From Bradyrhizobium sp. JYMT SZCCT0180 (GTDB lineage: Bacteria; Pseudomonadota; Alphaproteobacteria; Rhizobiales; Xanthobacteraceae): a stretch of DNA of 64,000 nt. A program made the translations under genes and the position numbers. The first letter of the stretch is position 1. Each line of letters begins with the position of its first letter. Below are positions 42,348-51,659 of this stretch, piece by piece. The DNA lies in the NCBI RefSeq assembly GCF_018130165.1, contig NZ_JAFCLZ010000008.1, positions 1-64,000 on the forward strand. Reading direction: 5' to 3'. A model generated the notes under the pieces. That model saw only the letters and a program-made list of their open reading frames with translations, did not search any database and had not been told where the DNA came from.

Positions 42348-43598
42348 ATGACCGATAGCATTCGAAATATCACGCGGACGAACATCTCGCGGCGCCGTGC
42401 CTTGGCTGGACTGGGTGCGGGCGCCAGCCTCGTCGCCATGCCGTGGATCGCACGTGCAGCGGACGACACTATCCGCATCGGATTTCCAACGCCGCTCACT
42501 GGCCCATTTGCGGCCGAGGCCAAGGATCAGGTCAAGAGTGCCGAACTGGCCGTCAAGCAGTTCAACGACAAGGGCGGCATCAACGGCCGCAAGATCGAGC
42601 TGCTGGTCCGTGACGACAAGCTCAATGGCGGTGAGGCGGCGACCCGCACGCTGGAGCTGATCGAGAAGGACAAGGTGCATGCGGTCGTTGGATCATTGTC
42701 GAGCGCGGTGCAACTGGCCGTCAACGAAGTGACGCGGGCACGTGGCGTCATCTACGTCTCGATCAGCCAGTCCGACACCATCAACGAGGTCAAGGACTTC
42801 AGCAAGTATACGTTTCATGAGGCGCTCAACCCGCATATGACGGCGGGCGCCGTAGCGCGGCACAGCTTCAAGAAGGGTGCCAAGGTTGCACATCTCGCGG
42901 CTGATTATGCTTACGGCCATGAAATGCTGCGTGGCTTCAAGCGGGCGCAGGCGGAGATCGGGGCCGAAACGGTTGGCGAGATCCTGCATCCGTTCGGCGC
43001 GGCCGACTATTCCACGTTCATGCCGCGTTTACGTTCGATGCGTCCCGACTTCCTGTGCATCAGCAATTTCGGCCGCGACCAGGCGAACTCGATCAAGCAG
43101 GCCGTCGATTTCGGCTTGAAGCAGCAGGCAAAGATCGTCGTGCCGGTCATCCTGCATAACCAGCGGCTGGCGGTTGGACCCGAGGTTTTCGAGGGTGTCG
43201 TCGGTGGCGCGAACTATTACTGGGGCCTCGAGAGCCAGCTCCCGAGCGCAAAAGTATTCAACGATGCCTATCGGGCTGCCAATGGTGGCGCGATCCCGAC
43301 CGACTACGGCGCTTATGGCTATACCGGCCTGTCGTCGTTGCTGATGGCCATGCAGGTGGCCGGCGGCACCGACACCGACAAGGTGATCGCAGCGCTGGAA
43401 GCTCTGAAGTACGACGTGGCCAAGGGTCCGCAAAGCTACCGAAAGTGCGATCACCAGTCGGTGCAGTCCGTTCTCGTGCTCGAGTCGCAGAAAAAGGCCG
43501 ACATGAAGAGCGACGCCGACCTGTTCAAGGTCGTCGCCAACGAGCCTGCCTCCGAGAAAGTGCTGCGCGGCTGCACCGAACTTGGCTTCCCCGCCTAA
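42348..43598 (+). CDS. Branched-chain-amino-acid-type ABC substrate-binding protein
   Basis: GGAGG at 42338 places the start at 42348 (MTDSIRN) rather than 42336; this gives 416 residues. SRRRALAGLGAGASLVAMPW is a Tat signal. The mature domain is a LivK/urea-like periplasmic-binding fold (RIGFPTPLTGPFAAEAKDQ, then GGINGRKIELLVRDDK). It follows the Mo-hydroxylase and precedes the permeases. Its ligand is probably the hydroxylase substrate or product rather than an amino acid. Confidence 0.9.
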   Translation: MTDSIRNITRTNISRRRALAGLGAGASLVAMPWIARAADDTIRIGFPTPLTGPFAAEAKDQVKSAELAVKQFNDKGGINGRKIELLVRDDKLNGGEAATRTLELIEKDKVHAVVGSLSSAVQLAVNEVTRARGVIYVSISQSDTINEVKDFSKYTFHEALNPHMTAGAVARHSFKKGAKVAHLAADYAYGHEMLRGFKRAQAEIGAETVGEILHPFGAADYSTFMPRLRSMRPDFLCISNFGRDQANSIKQAVDFGLKQQAKIVVPVILHNQRLAVGPEVFEGVVGGANYYWGLESQLPSAKVFNDAYRAANGGAIPTDYGAYGYTGLSSLLMAMQVAGGTDTDKVIAALEALKYDVAKGPQSYRKCDHQSVQSVLVLESQKKADMKSDADLFKVVANEPASEKVLRGCTELGFPA

Positions 43599-43617
43599 CG
43601 AAAGCACCCACTCTCCA

Positions 43618-44484
43618 ATGGATACCGAACTCATCCTGATGCAGCTCTTCTCCGGAGTTGCCCTCGGCGCGATCCTCGTGCTCACCGCGCTCGGCCTGTC
43701 GATCATCTTCGGTATGCTGGGCGTCGTGAACTTCGCGCATGGCGCGCTGTTCATGGTCGGTGCCTATGCGGGACTGTGGGTCGCGTCGCTGACCGGCAGC
43801 TTCTGGTGGGGGCTGCTGGTCGCCCCGGTCATGATCGGCCTGTTCGGGATGTTGATCGAGTATCTCCTGGTGCGCCCGCTGTATGGCCGCTCGATCGACG
43901 ACCCGCTTCTGCTCACCTTCGGGCTCAGCTACGTGCTCGTGGAGGGCGTGCGGATCGTGTTCGGCAGCGACGGCATTCCATTCCCGACGCCATCGTCGCT
44001 CACCGGCGTGGTCGATCTTGGCGTCGGCTTCTTCCCGATCTATCGGATCTTCGTCGTCGGCGTCGTCGTTATCGTGGTGCTGCTGCTGTGGCTGGGCCTC
44101 GAGAAGACCAGGTTCGGGCTTATCGTGCGTGCCGGCGCCCGCGACCCGACAATGATGCGGGTGCTGGGCGTCGATATCAGCAAGGTGTGGTTGCTGGTGT
44201 TCGGTCTCGGCGTCGGGCTGGCCTCGCTGGGCGGGGTCCTGTCGGGGCCGATGCGCAGCGTCAATCCGGAAATGGGCGCGCTGGTGCTCGCGGAAGCCTT
44301 CGTCGTGACCGTGATCGGCGGGCTTGGATCGCTGCTGGGGTCGATCATCGCCGGTCTTGTCGTCGGAATCGTGATCAGCATGACCGCGCTGTTCGCGCCG
44401 GAAATGGCTACCATCGTGATGTTCGCATTGATGGCGTTGGTCCTTTTGATCCGGCCACAAGGCCTGTTCGGAAAACTCGCGTGA
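43618..44484 (+). CDS. livH: ABC permease LivH-like
   Basis: The product has 288 residues and about eight membrane helices. The family EAA-like segment is visible in VGVDISKVWLLVFGLGVGLA and the internal repeats (TALGLSIIFGMLGVVNFAHG, then MVGAYAGLWV). The ATG at 43618 follows the binding protein stop by 19 bases; the ribosome-binding site is weak, so coupling may matter. Together with 44496 it forms the membrane channel. Confidence 0.9.
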   Translation: MDTELILMQLFSGVALGAILVLTALGLSIIFGMLGVVNFAHGALFMVGAYAGLWVASLTGSFWWGLLVAPVMIGLFGMLIEYLLVRPLYGRSIDDPLLLTFGLSYVLVEGVRIVFGSDGIPFPTPSSLTGVVDLGVGFFPIYRIFVVGVVVIVVLLLWLGLEKTRFGLIVRAGARDPTMMRVLGVDISKVWLLVFGLGVGLASLGGVLSGPMRSVNPEMGALVLAEAFVVTVIGGLGSLLGSIIAGLVVGIVISMTALFAPEMATIVMFALMALVLLIRPQGLFGKLA

Positions 44485-44495
44485 GGGAACCAACC

Positions 44496-45488
44496 ATGAC
44501 ATCCCCGGCGTTCGCCGCACCTATGCCATCAAGCGTGCGAAAGCCCGCCCGATTGAAATCGCTGGTGACGACCTATCGCGTTCCCTTGTCGATCATCGCG
44601 CTTTGCCTGTTGCCATGGCTGCTGCCGTCCAAGGCGCTGGCCGTCAACGTCCTGGTCTATGGCGTCGTCGCAGTCGGTTATAACCTCCTGTTCGGCTATA
44701 CAGGCCTGCTGTCGTTCGGGCACGCGGCGTTCGTCGGCGCCGGCGCCTACATCACCGGTATCGCCATCGGTCAGTTCGGCGTGCCCTGGTACGCGGCGGT
44801 CCTGCTCGGCGTCTTCGGTGGCGGGCTGCTGGCATTCGCGATTGGTGCCCTGTCGACGCGAACCCGCGGGATCTACTTTTCGATGGTCACGCTCGCCTTG
44901 GCGCAACTCGTCTATTACGTCGCGCTACAGGCGTCGTCCTGGACAGGTGGCGAGAACGGGCTGCGTGGCTTTACCGTGAACAAGATCAATCTGCTCGGCT
45001 ACGACGTCAACTTCCTGGATCCGGTGAACAAGTATTATGTGCTGATGACGTTTGCCGCGCTGGCGCTCTGGATCGTCTCACGCATTCTCAACTCGCCATT
45101 CGGCGCGGCGATCGAGGCAATCCGCGAAAACGAGCGACGTGCCAGCACCTGCGGCTACAATGTCGAACGGACCAAGCTGCTGTCCTTCACCCTGTCGGGG
45201 ACGATATGCGCGCTCGGCGGCACGATGTCGGCGCTTCATCTGGCCTTCGTGCCGCTGGATTCACTGCACTACCATGCTTCCGGCATGATCGTGATGATGA
45301 CGCTGCTGGGCGGCGCCAGCAGCTTCTTCGGGCCCTTTGTCGGCGCCTTGGTCTTCCTCGTGATGGAGGACGTGTTCTCGCTGTGGACGTCACACTGGCA
45401 GATCATCGTCGGGTCGATCTTCGTGCTGTTCGTCCTGTTCCTGCCCAAGGGCATCTGGGGCACTTTTCTGGCAAGGGTGATGCGATGA
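44496..45488 (+). CDS. livM: ABC permease LivM-like
   Basis: The start at 44496 is preceded by GAGGGAACC and gives 330 residues, about ten membrane helices. Conserved family segments are VGYNLLFGYTGLLSFGHAAF and GAAIEAIRENERRASTCGYN. GTICALGGTMSALHLAFVPLD is the inner-membrane core. The ATGA overlap with 45485 indicates coupling to the ATPase gene. Confidence 0.9.
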   Translation: MTSPAFAAPMPSSVRKPARLKSLVTTYRVPLSIIALCLLPWLLPSKALAVNVLVYGVVAVGYNLLFGYTGLLSFGHAAFVGAGAYITGIAIGQFGVPWYAAVLLGVFGGGLLAFAIGALSTRTRGIYFSMVTLALAQLVYYVALQASSWTGGENGLRGFTVNKINLLGYDVNFLDPVNKYYVLMTFAALALWIVSRILNSPFGAAIEAIRENERRASTCGYNVERTKLLSFTLSGTICALGGTMSALHLAFVPLDSLHYHASGMIVMMTLLGGASSFFGPFVGALVFLVMEDVFSLWTSHWQIIVGSIFVLFVLFLPKGIWGTFLARVMR

Positions 45489-46240
45489 GCGCGCCGCTTC
45501 TCGCCGTCGACGATATCGGAGTGAGGTTTGGCGGCTTCGTGGCGCTGCAGGGCGTCACGACCGCGTTTCATCCGGGACGGGTAACGTCGATCATCGGCCC
45601 GAACGGGGCCGGCAAGAGCACGTTATTCAATGTGTTGTCCGGCGTGTTGACGCCGTCGAGCGGAACAATCCGTTTCAAGGGGCAGGACCTGAAGGGAACG
45701 CGGCATCACGAGTTCGTGCACCGGGGTATCGCGCGCTCATATCAGATCACCAACATCTTTCCCGACCTCTCCGTGCACGAAAACGTGCGGGTTGCGGCCC
45801 AGGCAAGCCGGTCCCGCTACAACATCTGGACCAATCGGAAGCGCTTCTCCGAGCTGGACGTCCGGGCCGACGCGGCGCTCGAATCCGTTGGTCTGGTCGC
45901 CAAGCGCGACGAGATCGCCAAATTTCTGGCACATGGTCAGCAACGCGCCCTCGAAATCGCAATCGCGCTGATCTCCGACCCCGAGGTGCTGTTGCTGGAC
46001 GAGCCGACAGCGGGCATGGGACCGGAAGAGACCAAGGAGATGGTCGCGCTGCTGGAAAGGCTTGCGGCGGCGCGAACGATCCTCCTGGTCGAGCACAAGA
46101 TGAAGATGATCCTTGGCCTCAGCGATCGAATCCTGGTGCTGCACCATGGACGGCTGATCGCCGACGGCTCGCCGCGTGACATCCAGACGGATCCGGAAGT
46201 CCGTCGCGTATATCTGGGACAGAACGATGGCTATGCTTGA
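45485..46240 (+). CDS. livG: ABC ATP-binding protein LivG-like
   Basis: The product has 251 residues. Walker A is GPNGAGKST, the Q-loop region follows IARSYQITNIFPDL, and the signature is KFLAHGQQRALEIAIAL, with AHGQQ replacing the common LSGGQ. Walker B is EVLLLDEPTAGMGPEETK, and the H-loop is LLVEHKM. It belongs to the LivG subfamily with the long insert typical of branched-chain importers. It overlaps livF. Confidence 0.93.
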   Translation: MSAPLLAVDDIGVRFGGFVALQGVTTAFHPGRVTSIIGPNGAGKSTLFNVLSGVLTPSSGTIRFKGQDLKGTRHHEFVHRGIARSYQITNIFPDLSVHENVRVAAQASRSRYNIWTNRKRFSELDVRADAALESVGLVAKRDEIAKFLAHGQQRALEIAIALISDPEVLLLDEPTAGMGPEETKEMVALLERLAAARTILLVEHKMKMILGLSDRILVLHHGRLIADGSPRDIQTDPEVRRVYLGQNDGYA

Positions 46241-46937
46241 AACCAAGGACCTGCACGCCTGGTATGGCGCGAGCCATACGCTTCACGGCGTCTCGATCGC
46301 CGTGGAACAAGGCGAGGTCGTGGCTCTGGTCGGGCGCAACGGCGCCGGCAAGACCACCACGATCCGCTCCATCATGGGGTTGATGCCGAAGACCAAGGGC
46401 AGCATCGACTTCGCCGGTGCGGACCTTGTGTCGTTGCGCGCGCATGATCGCTTCCGGTTGGGTCTTGCTTATGTGCCGGAAGAGCGCCGGATCATCCCTG
46501 GGCTTACGGTGCGTGAAAATCTTCAACTGGGCCTCGTGGCCGCTCGCGACCATATCGACGAGCGCGAGGCGATCGAGGAGATTGCGGAAAGCTTCCCGCG
46601 CCTCAAGGAACGCCTTGATCAGGAAGGCGTGACGATGTCCGGAGGGGAGCAGCAGATGCTCGCGATCGCCCGCGCCACGATCGCCAAGCCGAAGATGATC
46701 CTGCTCGACGAGCCATCGGAAGGCATCATGCCGGTGCTGGTCGAGGAGATGGGCGTACTGTTCCGCCGGTTGCGCGATCAGGGTGTCACGCTGCTGCTGG
46801 TCGAGCAGAATGTGGAATGGGCGCTTCGCCTCGCCGATCGCGCCATCATCATGGATCAGGGCGAGGTCGTCTATGAAAGCAGCTCCGCCGCGCTGCTCGC
46901 CGACAAAGCTATCCAGGAACGTTATTGCGCGGTTTGA
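46227..46937 (+). CDS. livF: ABC ATP-binding protein LivF-like
   Basis: The product has 236 residues. Walker A is GRNGAGKTTTIRSIMG, the signature is TMSGGEQQMLAIARATI and Walker B is KMILLDEPSEGIMP. The switch region has LLLVEQNVEWALRLADRAII. It overlaps livG by 14 bases. Both ATPases probably pair as a heterodimer driving the permeases. Confidence 0.93.
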   Translation: MAMLETKDLHAWYGASHTLHGVSIAVEQGEVVALVGRNGAGKTTTIRSIMGLMPKTKGSIDFAGADLVSLRAHDRFRLGLAYVPEERRIIPGLTVRENLQLGLVAARDHIDEREAIEEIAESFPRLKERLDQEGVTMSGGEQQMLAIARATIAKPKMILLDEPSEGIMPVLVEEMGVLFRRLRDQGVTLLLVEQNVEWALRLADRAIIMDQGEVVYESSSAALLADKAIQERYCAV

Positions 46938-46964
46938 TGCGCATCCTTGTAAACAGGTGATCCC

Positions 46965-47411
46965 ATGCAGATGAACGACAGCCGGAGCGTGCCGGCTTCA
47001 CGCGATAAGGTCTGGTCAGCGCTCAATGATCCCAATGTTCTAAAACAGTGCATTCCGGGTTGTCAGAGCCTCGAGATGACATCGCCGACCGACATGACGG
47101 CGACGGTTGTCATCAAGGTCGGACCGGTGAAGGCGACGTTCGGCGGCAAGGTCACGCTGAGTGATCTCGACCCGCCGAACAGTTACCGGATCACCGGTGA
47201 GGGCTCGGGCGGGGTTGCGGGTTTCGCCAAGGGCGGAGCTGCGATCAGGCTCGAAGCTGTCGGTGAGAACGAAACGGTCCTGCATTATGAGGTCGATTCG
47301 CAGATCGGCGGTAAATTGGCGCAACTTGGCGGGCGGTTGATCGATTCGACGGCAAAGAAGCTGGCCGGGGAATTCTTCATGAAATTTGGGGCGGTCGTTT
47401 CCGCTTCGTGA
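46965..47411 (+). CDS. coxG: CoxG-type carbon monoxide dehydrogenase subunit G
   Basis: The product has 148 residues of the SRPBCC fold. The N-terminus SRSVPASRDKVWSALNDPNV and CIPGCQSLEMTSPTDMTATV are typical. The C-terminal GGKLAQLGGRLIDSTAKKLA marks the family; here it lacks the C-terminal membrane anchor of some CoxG proteins. CoxG helps mature or recruit the Mo-hydroxylase, as in CODH operons. It ends the operon begun at 38526 and is followed by a hairpin. Confidence 0.9.
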   Translation: MQMNDSRSVPASRDKVWSALNDPNVLKQCIPGCQSLEMTSPTDMTATVVIKVGPVKATFGGKVTLSDLDPPNSYRITGEGSGGVAGFAKGGAAIRLEAVGENETVLHYEVDSQIGGKLAQLGGRLIDSTAKKLAGEFFMKFGAVVSAS

Positions 47412-47439
47412 CAAACAGCATGCCTGGGCGCGATCACCG

Positions 47440-47458
47440 GCCCGCACGAAAAGCGGGC
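47440..47458. terminator. GC-rich hairpin between convergent coxG and LysR
   Basis: GCCCGC (47440-47445) pairs with GCGGGC (47453-47458) around an A-rich loop. It lies between the convergent stops at 47411 and 47462. Its position fits a shared terminator. Confidence 0.5.
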
Positions 47459-47461
47459 TGA

Positions 47462-48349
47462 TTACTTCACGATGAATTGCTGACGTGCTTCGCGTACCTT
47501 GCCGACGATATAGCGTCGGACTTCCCGAACCGGCCTCGTGTCGTGGGTGTCGGGATGAGAGACGAGCCAGTAGGTTCTCGTGAAGCGGCTGGCGGGTAGA
47601 ATGCGCGTCAGCTCGGGGTATTTTTGCGCGGCGTAGTCGTGAAGGATGCCGACGCCATGCCCGGCGCGTACAGCCTCGAGCTGTCCGACAACGCTGCCGC
47701 ATTCGAAGCGGCGCGTGATCAAGCCGCTGAAGGTCGAGGCGTAGTCGAGCGCGCGGCTGTAGATGATGTCGTGGATATAAGTGATCAGCGGATGGTCGGC
47801 GAGATCGCCGGGCTCGCGAATCGGCTTGCTGCCCGCCAGATAGTCTGCGGACCCGTAGACGCTCAATGTATAGTCGATGAGCTTGGTGGAGATCAGCCGG
47901 CCTTCCTCGGGGCGCTCCAGGGTGACGACGATATCGGCCTCGCGCTTGGCAAGCGAGAACGTGCGCGGCAACGCCACGAGCTGGACCACGAGATCGGGGT
48001 TGGCCGCAGCGAAGGCCCCAAGCTGGTCCGCCAGAAAGTAATTTCCGAGCCCCTCGGGCGCGCCGATTCGGACGGTGCCGGCCAGCTTATCCGCCGCGGA
48101 TGTGAGTTGAGACCCCACGCGCAAGAGCTCGGATTCCGCTCGTTCCGCCGCTGCGAGAAGTGCGACCCCGGCAGGGGTCAGGGACGAGCCCGTCGTCTGG
48201 CGGTTCAGCAACTTCGTCTTCAGGTCTTTTTCAAGCGCCGTGAGCTGGCGGGCAACCGTCGCATGGTTGAGCTTCAGCCGCTTGGCGGCCCCGAGAATCT
48301 GACCCGTGCGAGCCACCTCGAGAAAAATGCGAACTTTGTCCCAATCCAT
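47462..48349 (-). CDS. LysR-family transcriptional regulator
   Basis: The product has 295 residues. The helix-turn-helix is [20 protein letters not shown], then [21 protein letters not shown] substrate domain follows, with the usual ligand cleft. It is divergent from the mmsA gene (start 48448) and likely controls it. No clear T-N11-A box was confirmed in the 98-bp gap. Confidence 0.92.
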   Translation of the reverse strand: MDWDKVRIFLEVARTGQILGAAKRLKLNHATVARQLTALEKDLKTKLLNRQTTGSSLTPAGVALLAAAERAESELLRVGSQLTSAADKLAGTVRIGAPEGLGNYFLADQLGAFAAANPDLVVQLVALPRTFSLAKREADIVVTLERPEEGRLISTKLIDYTLSVYGSADYLAGSKPIREPGDLADHPLITYIHDIIYSRALDYASTFSGLITRRFECGSVVGQLEAVRAGHGVGILHDYAAQKYPELTRILPASRFTRTYWLVSHPDTHDTRPVREVRRYIVGKVREARQQFIVK

Positions 48350-48447
48350 CGGGTGACTTTATTTGCTGCACATCGAAGCCGCAATACTTGGCGTTGTCCG
48401 GTGCGCAGAAGGCGCGCAAAGACCTGCAGATCAAACAGGAGACTTCC

Positions 48448-49941
48448 ATGGTTTCGCAGATCAAACATTTCATTGACGGGAAGCTGGTCGCTGGCCATGA
48501 CGCGCGGACAGCGCCTGTCTTCAACCCGGCGACCGGAGAACAGACCGGCGAAGTTGGTCTCGCAACGGCGGCGGAGGTGAGTGCGGCGGTCGAGGCGGCG
48601 CGGGCGGCGGCCGAAAGCTGGAGCGATACGCCGTCGTTGCGCCGGGCCCGCATTCTCAACCGGTTCCTGCGGATCGTTGAAGATCGTATCGATGAATTGG
48701 CGGCGGTGATCACGTCCGAGCACGGAAAGACCCTGTCGGATGCCAGGGGCGAGATCCAGCGTGGACTGGAGGTTGTCGAATTCGCCGTCGGGGCACCGCA
48801 GCTCCTGAAGGGCGAAGTCAGCGAGAATGTCGGGACACGGGTTGACAGCTACGGCGTGCGCCAGCCGCTCGGAGTCGTGGTCGGCATCACGCCGTTCAAT
48901 TTCCCGGTCATGGTCCCGATGTGGATGTTTCCGGTCGCGCTGGCTTGCGGCAATACCTTCGTGCTGAAGCCCTCGGAGCAGGATCCCTCGGCATCCCTGC
49001 TGATCGCGCAGTGGCTTGCGGAGGCCGGCCTGCCGGCGGGGGTGTTCAATGTCGTCCACGGCGACAAGGAAGCCGTCGATGCGTTGCTGTTGCACCCGGA
49101 CGTGGAGGCGGTCAGCTTCGTCGGTTCGACACCGATCGCCCGCTACATCTATTCGACGGCGACCAGCACCGGAAAGCGCTGTCAGGCGCTTGGCGGCGCC
49201 AAGAACCATATGGTCGTGATGCCGGATGCCGACCTCGACCAGGCGGTCGATGCCCTGATGGGCGCTGCTTACGGCTCGGCCGGCGAACGATGCATGGCCA
49301 TATCCGTGGCGGTTCCGATTGGCGAAAAGACAGCCGACGCGCTGGTTTCGAAACTAGAGCCGAAGATACGCGCGCTCAAGGTCGGCTCTGGCTTCAATGT
49401 TGAATCCGAAATGGGACCGCTCGTTACCCGACAGCATCTCGAAAAGGTCCGGGGTTACGTGGATTCGGGTGTTGAGGAGGGGGCGAAACTCGTCGTCGAC
49501 GGCCGCGATTTTCGTTCGAACGAGGGCGGTTACTTCATTGGCGGCAGCTTGTTCGATCACGTCACGACAGGAATGAAGATCTACAAGGAAGAGATCTTCG
49601 GGCCTGTGCTCGCCGTGGTACGGGCACCCGACTATGCCCACGCAGCCCGCATGATCAACGATAATGAATACGGCAACGGCACGGCGATCTTCACCCAGAA
49701 CGGCGACGTCGCCCGGGAGTTCGCGCATCGCATCCGTGTCGGCATGGTCGGCATCAATGTGCCGATTCCAGTGCCGGTGGCGTTCCATTCATTCGGCGGT
49801 TGGAAGGCTTCGCTGTTTGGCGATCATTCCATGCACGGTCCGGAGGGAATTCGCTTCTACACGCGGCTCAAGACGATCACCAGCCGTTGGCCGACGAGCA
49901 TCGCGCAAGGCCCCGAATTTGTGATGCCGACAATGAAGTAG
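48448..49941 (+). CDS. mmsA: Methylmalonate-semialdehyde dehydrogenase (CoA-acylating)
   Basis: The start at 48448 is preceded by CAGGAGAC and gives 497 residues; an upstream in-frame ATG at 48388 is not used. The enzyme oxidises methylmalonate or malonate semialdehyde to propanoyl- or acetyl-CoA. Diagnostic segments are [20 protein letters not shown], the catalytic Cys in [12 protein letters not shown], and the end [20 protein letters not shown]. The substitution pattern separates it from ordinary aldehyde dehydrogenases. It acts in valine, inositol or beta-alanine degradation; here no partner genes adjoin except the LysR gene. Confidence 0.95.
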   Translation: MVSQIKHFIDGKLVAGHDARTAPVFNPATGEQTGEVGLATAAEVSAAVEAARAAAESWSDTPSLRRARILNRFLRIVEDRIDELAAVITSEHGKTLSDARGEIQRGLEVVEFAVGAPQLLKGEVSENVGTRVDSYGVRQPLGVVVGITPFNFPVMVPMWMFPVALACGNTFVLKPSEQDPSASLLIAQWLAEAGLPAGVFNVVHGDKEAVDALLLHPDVEAVSFVGSTPIARYIYSTATSTGKRCQALGGAKNHMVVMPDADLDQAVDALMGAAYGSAGERCMAISVAVPIGEKTADALVSKLEPKIRALKVGSGFNVESEMGPLVTRQHLEKVRGYVDSGVEEGAKLVVDGRDFRSNEGGYFIGGSLFDHVTTGMKIYKEEIFGPVLAVVRAPDYAHAARMINDNEYGNGTAIFTQNGDVAREFAHRIRVGMVGINVPIPVPVAFHSFGGWKASLFGDHSMHGPEGIRFYTRLKTITSRWPTSIAQGPEFVMPTMK

Positions 49942-50041
49942 TGCGAGATTGGGCCCGTCGTAACCACCAGAATTGACATCCTTGGTCACATGGCACGACC
50001 GGTCCTTCTTCAAAGCCTAAGTGACGGCGGGCTCAAGGCCG

Positions 50042-50878
50042 CTACGTCACCGGAATGAACGCATATCCTTGCCCTTCTTCGACCACTCGGCCGATGCCTG
50101 GTCGACCCAGGTGAGCGCCGGCTAGCCACGTATGTGCATTTGCTGCGCCCTGGAGCAACTTGGTTCGGCTTGCCCTCGCCACGGCTTGGTCATCGTCATA
50201 GGCCCAGGTAAGCTCGGGGCGGGAAAACTGTGCGGCGGGAACGTGGATAAGGTCGCCGCAGAACAAGACATCGTCCTCATCGGTGTTGAGGAGATAACCC
50301 ATATGACCCCGAGCATGCCCGGGTATATCCACCGCCAGTAAATGATCGGCTAGCCGATCTCCTCCGTTAACTGGGGCAAGGAGTGAACGAAACTCCTCTA
50401 GCTCTGGCTCGGCAAGAAACTCCTCAACGGCGTCTCCCCCTATCACTATCTTCCTCAGGCCGCTGAATGCCCGTCGACCGTCAGGCATCAGGAGACCATT
50501 GATGTGGTCGCCATGAGCATGAGTGAGGGCGATCATCGTAACCGATGACGTGTCGATGCCTGCCTCCGCCATCGCCTCCACGAGGTGACCCATGGTCGGG
50601 TCCCAACTCCCGCCCGCGCCACAATCGATCAAGACGCGATCCATGCCAGAGCGATCGAACAGGAAGCAGTTGACCGATAATCGAACTAGCGAAGCGTCCC
50701 GCTGAGGCGGTTCGGTCTGCCTGCATACTTTGTTGCTTGGATACTTGAGGCATTCGGCGGGCAGGTCGACATATCCATCAGAGAGTGACCAAATCCTCCA
50801 TGACCCCGAAGCGCAGCCCAAGGTGTTGGCGCTTTGTGACAGAGCTTTCACGGACAACCTGCCAAGCGTTTGATTCAC
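50042..50878 (-). CDS. MBL-fold metallo-hydrolase
   Basis: This starts at a GTG (50878) without a clear ribosome-binding site, so the true start may be further in; up to 278 residues. The metal motif HAHGDH (MIALTHAHGDHINGLL) is followed by a second His in DIPGHARGHMGYLL and an Asp in LFCGDLIHVP. It appears intact as a metallo-beta-lactamase-fold hydrolase, with quorum-lactone or other ester substrates possible. GC content looks lower than in the operons around it. It is on the strand of 50903, probably one unit. Confidence 0.88.
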   Translation of the reverse strand: MNQTLGRLSVKALSQSANTLGCASGSWRIWSLSDGYVDLPAECLKYPSNKVCRQTEPPQRDASLVRLSVNCFLFDRSGMDRVLIDCGAGGSWDPTMGHLVEAMAEAGIDTSSVTMIALTHAHGDHINGLLMPDGRRAFSGLRKIVIGGDAVEEFLAEPELEEFRSLLAPVNGGDRLADHLLAVDIPGHARGHMGYLLNTDEDDVLFCGDLIHVPAAQFSRPELTWAYDDDQAVARASRTKLLQGAANAHTWLAGAHLGRPGIGRVVEEGQGYAFIPVT

Positions 50879-50902
50879 GGTTTTAGAACGGCACCGAACC
50901 CA

Positions 50903-51430
50903 CTAGATTTTCGAAGTCATGACTTTCTGAGCGATCTTCCAGGTTCCGTTGACCTTTAAGCATGACAACAGGTCGGTGAAGTAACGAGGCGGAATCTGTA
51001 ATTTCAACTTCACAAGCGCGAGCTCTCCCTCAACGTCTATTGACAGAATCTGATCCTGGCGCTCCAGGCCCTGTTGTTTCGGAGCCTTCAAATTGCGGAC
51101 GGCTGCCAGCCAGGTCGCAATTGGCGTCACGCTCACGTTGCCGTCGTCGCCGACCTTGGTCACGGAACTCGAGGGATGAAATATGGACGCAAACTTGTCT
51201 GCATCCATCTCATAAGCACCGTCAAAATACGTCTGCGCCAGAGAGCGCAAGGCATGAGCATCGGCATCCATAAGCTTGTTATCAATAGGGTTGTTGTTTG
51301 GAACGGGAGGAGACTGCGCATAGCTGATTGTCGGGTCTGTAAGCATCAAACCGGGAGCGCTGACGAGCGTGGCTCCAAAAGTCACACTGGCAGATCGGCC
51401 CAAGAATGCTCGTCGATCCATCTTTGACAT
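50903..51430 (-). CDS. Exported NTF2-like (SnoaL/lumazine-binding-like) protein
   Basis: The product has 175 residues. The N-terminus MDRRAFLGRSASVTFGATLV is a Tat signal, cleaved near a proline-rich linker (QSPPVPNNNPIDN). The remainder is one NTF2-like domain: LRSLAQTYFDGAYEMDADKF, then FHPSSSVTKV and the end LLSCLKVNGTWKIAQKVM, as in Lumazine_bd_2 members. The domain is often a small-molecule pocket or steroid/polyketide isomerase fold. No catalytic residues can be assigned. It is transcribed with the MBL hydrolase and divergent from the LysR gene. Confidence 0.78.
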   Translation of the reverse strand: MSKMDRRAFLGRSASVTFGATLVSAPGLMLTDPTISYAQSPPVPNNNPIDNKLMDADAHALRSLAQTYFDGAYEMDADKFASIFHPSSSVTKVGDDGNVSVTPIATWLAAVRNLKAPKQQGLERQDQILSIDVEGELALVKLKLQIPPRYFTDLLSCLKVNGTWKIAQKVMTSKI

Positions 51431-51597
51431 TCTGCTCTCCCAAAAAATAAGTTGCGCTCTTCAGATGAAGATTGAAATCGCCTCATCCCAAGTTGTTACG
51501 AGGATCAGCTCATTGGCCCTGCTGCTGTGCCCGAGCGTCAAGCCGGCAAAAACGTACGGAAAGTTGCCTCAAAACTTCCTGCGGCCAAATCTAGGAT

Positions 51598-51624
51598 AAC
51601 GTGGCTTATGAAACTAGCCACGTT
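51598..51624. promoter_or_regulatory. 9-bp inverted repeat upstream of the LysR gene
   Basis: AACGTGGCT (51598-51606) and AGCCACGTT (51616-51624) are perfect inverted arms with a 9-bp spacer. This is in the divergent gap 51431-51659 and suits a regulator dimer. Confidence 0.55.
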
Positions 51625-51637
51625 GCATGGCATAGTC

Positions 51638-51656
51638 TTATGAGCGATACTCATAA
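51638..51656. promoter_or_regulatory. 7-bp inverted repeat next to the LysR start
   Basis: TTATGAG (51638-51644) and CTCATAA (51650-51656) flank a 5-bp centre and end 3 bases before the ATG at 51660. It is an autoregulatory operator candidate. Confidence 0.5.
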
Positions 51657-51659
51657 ATC

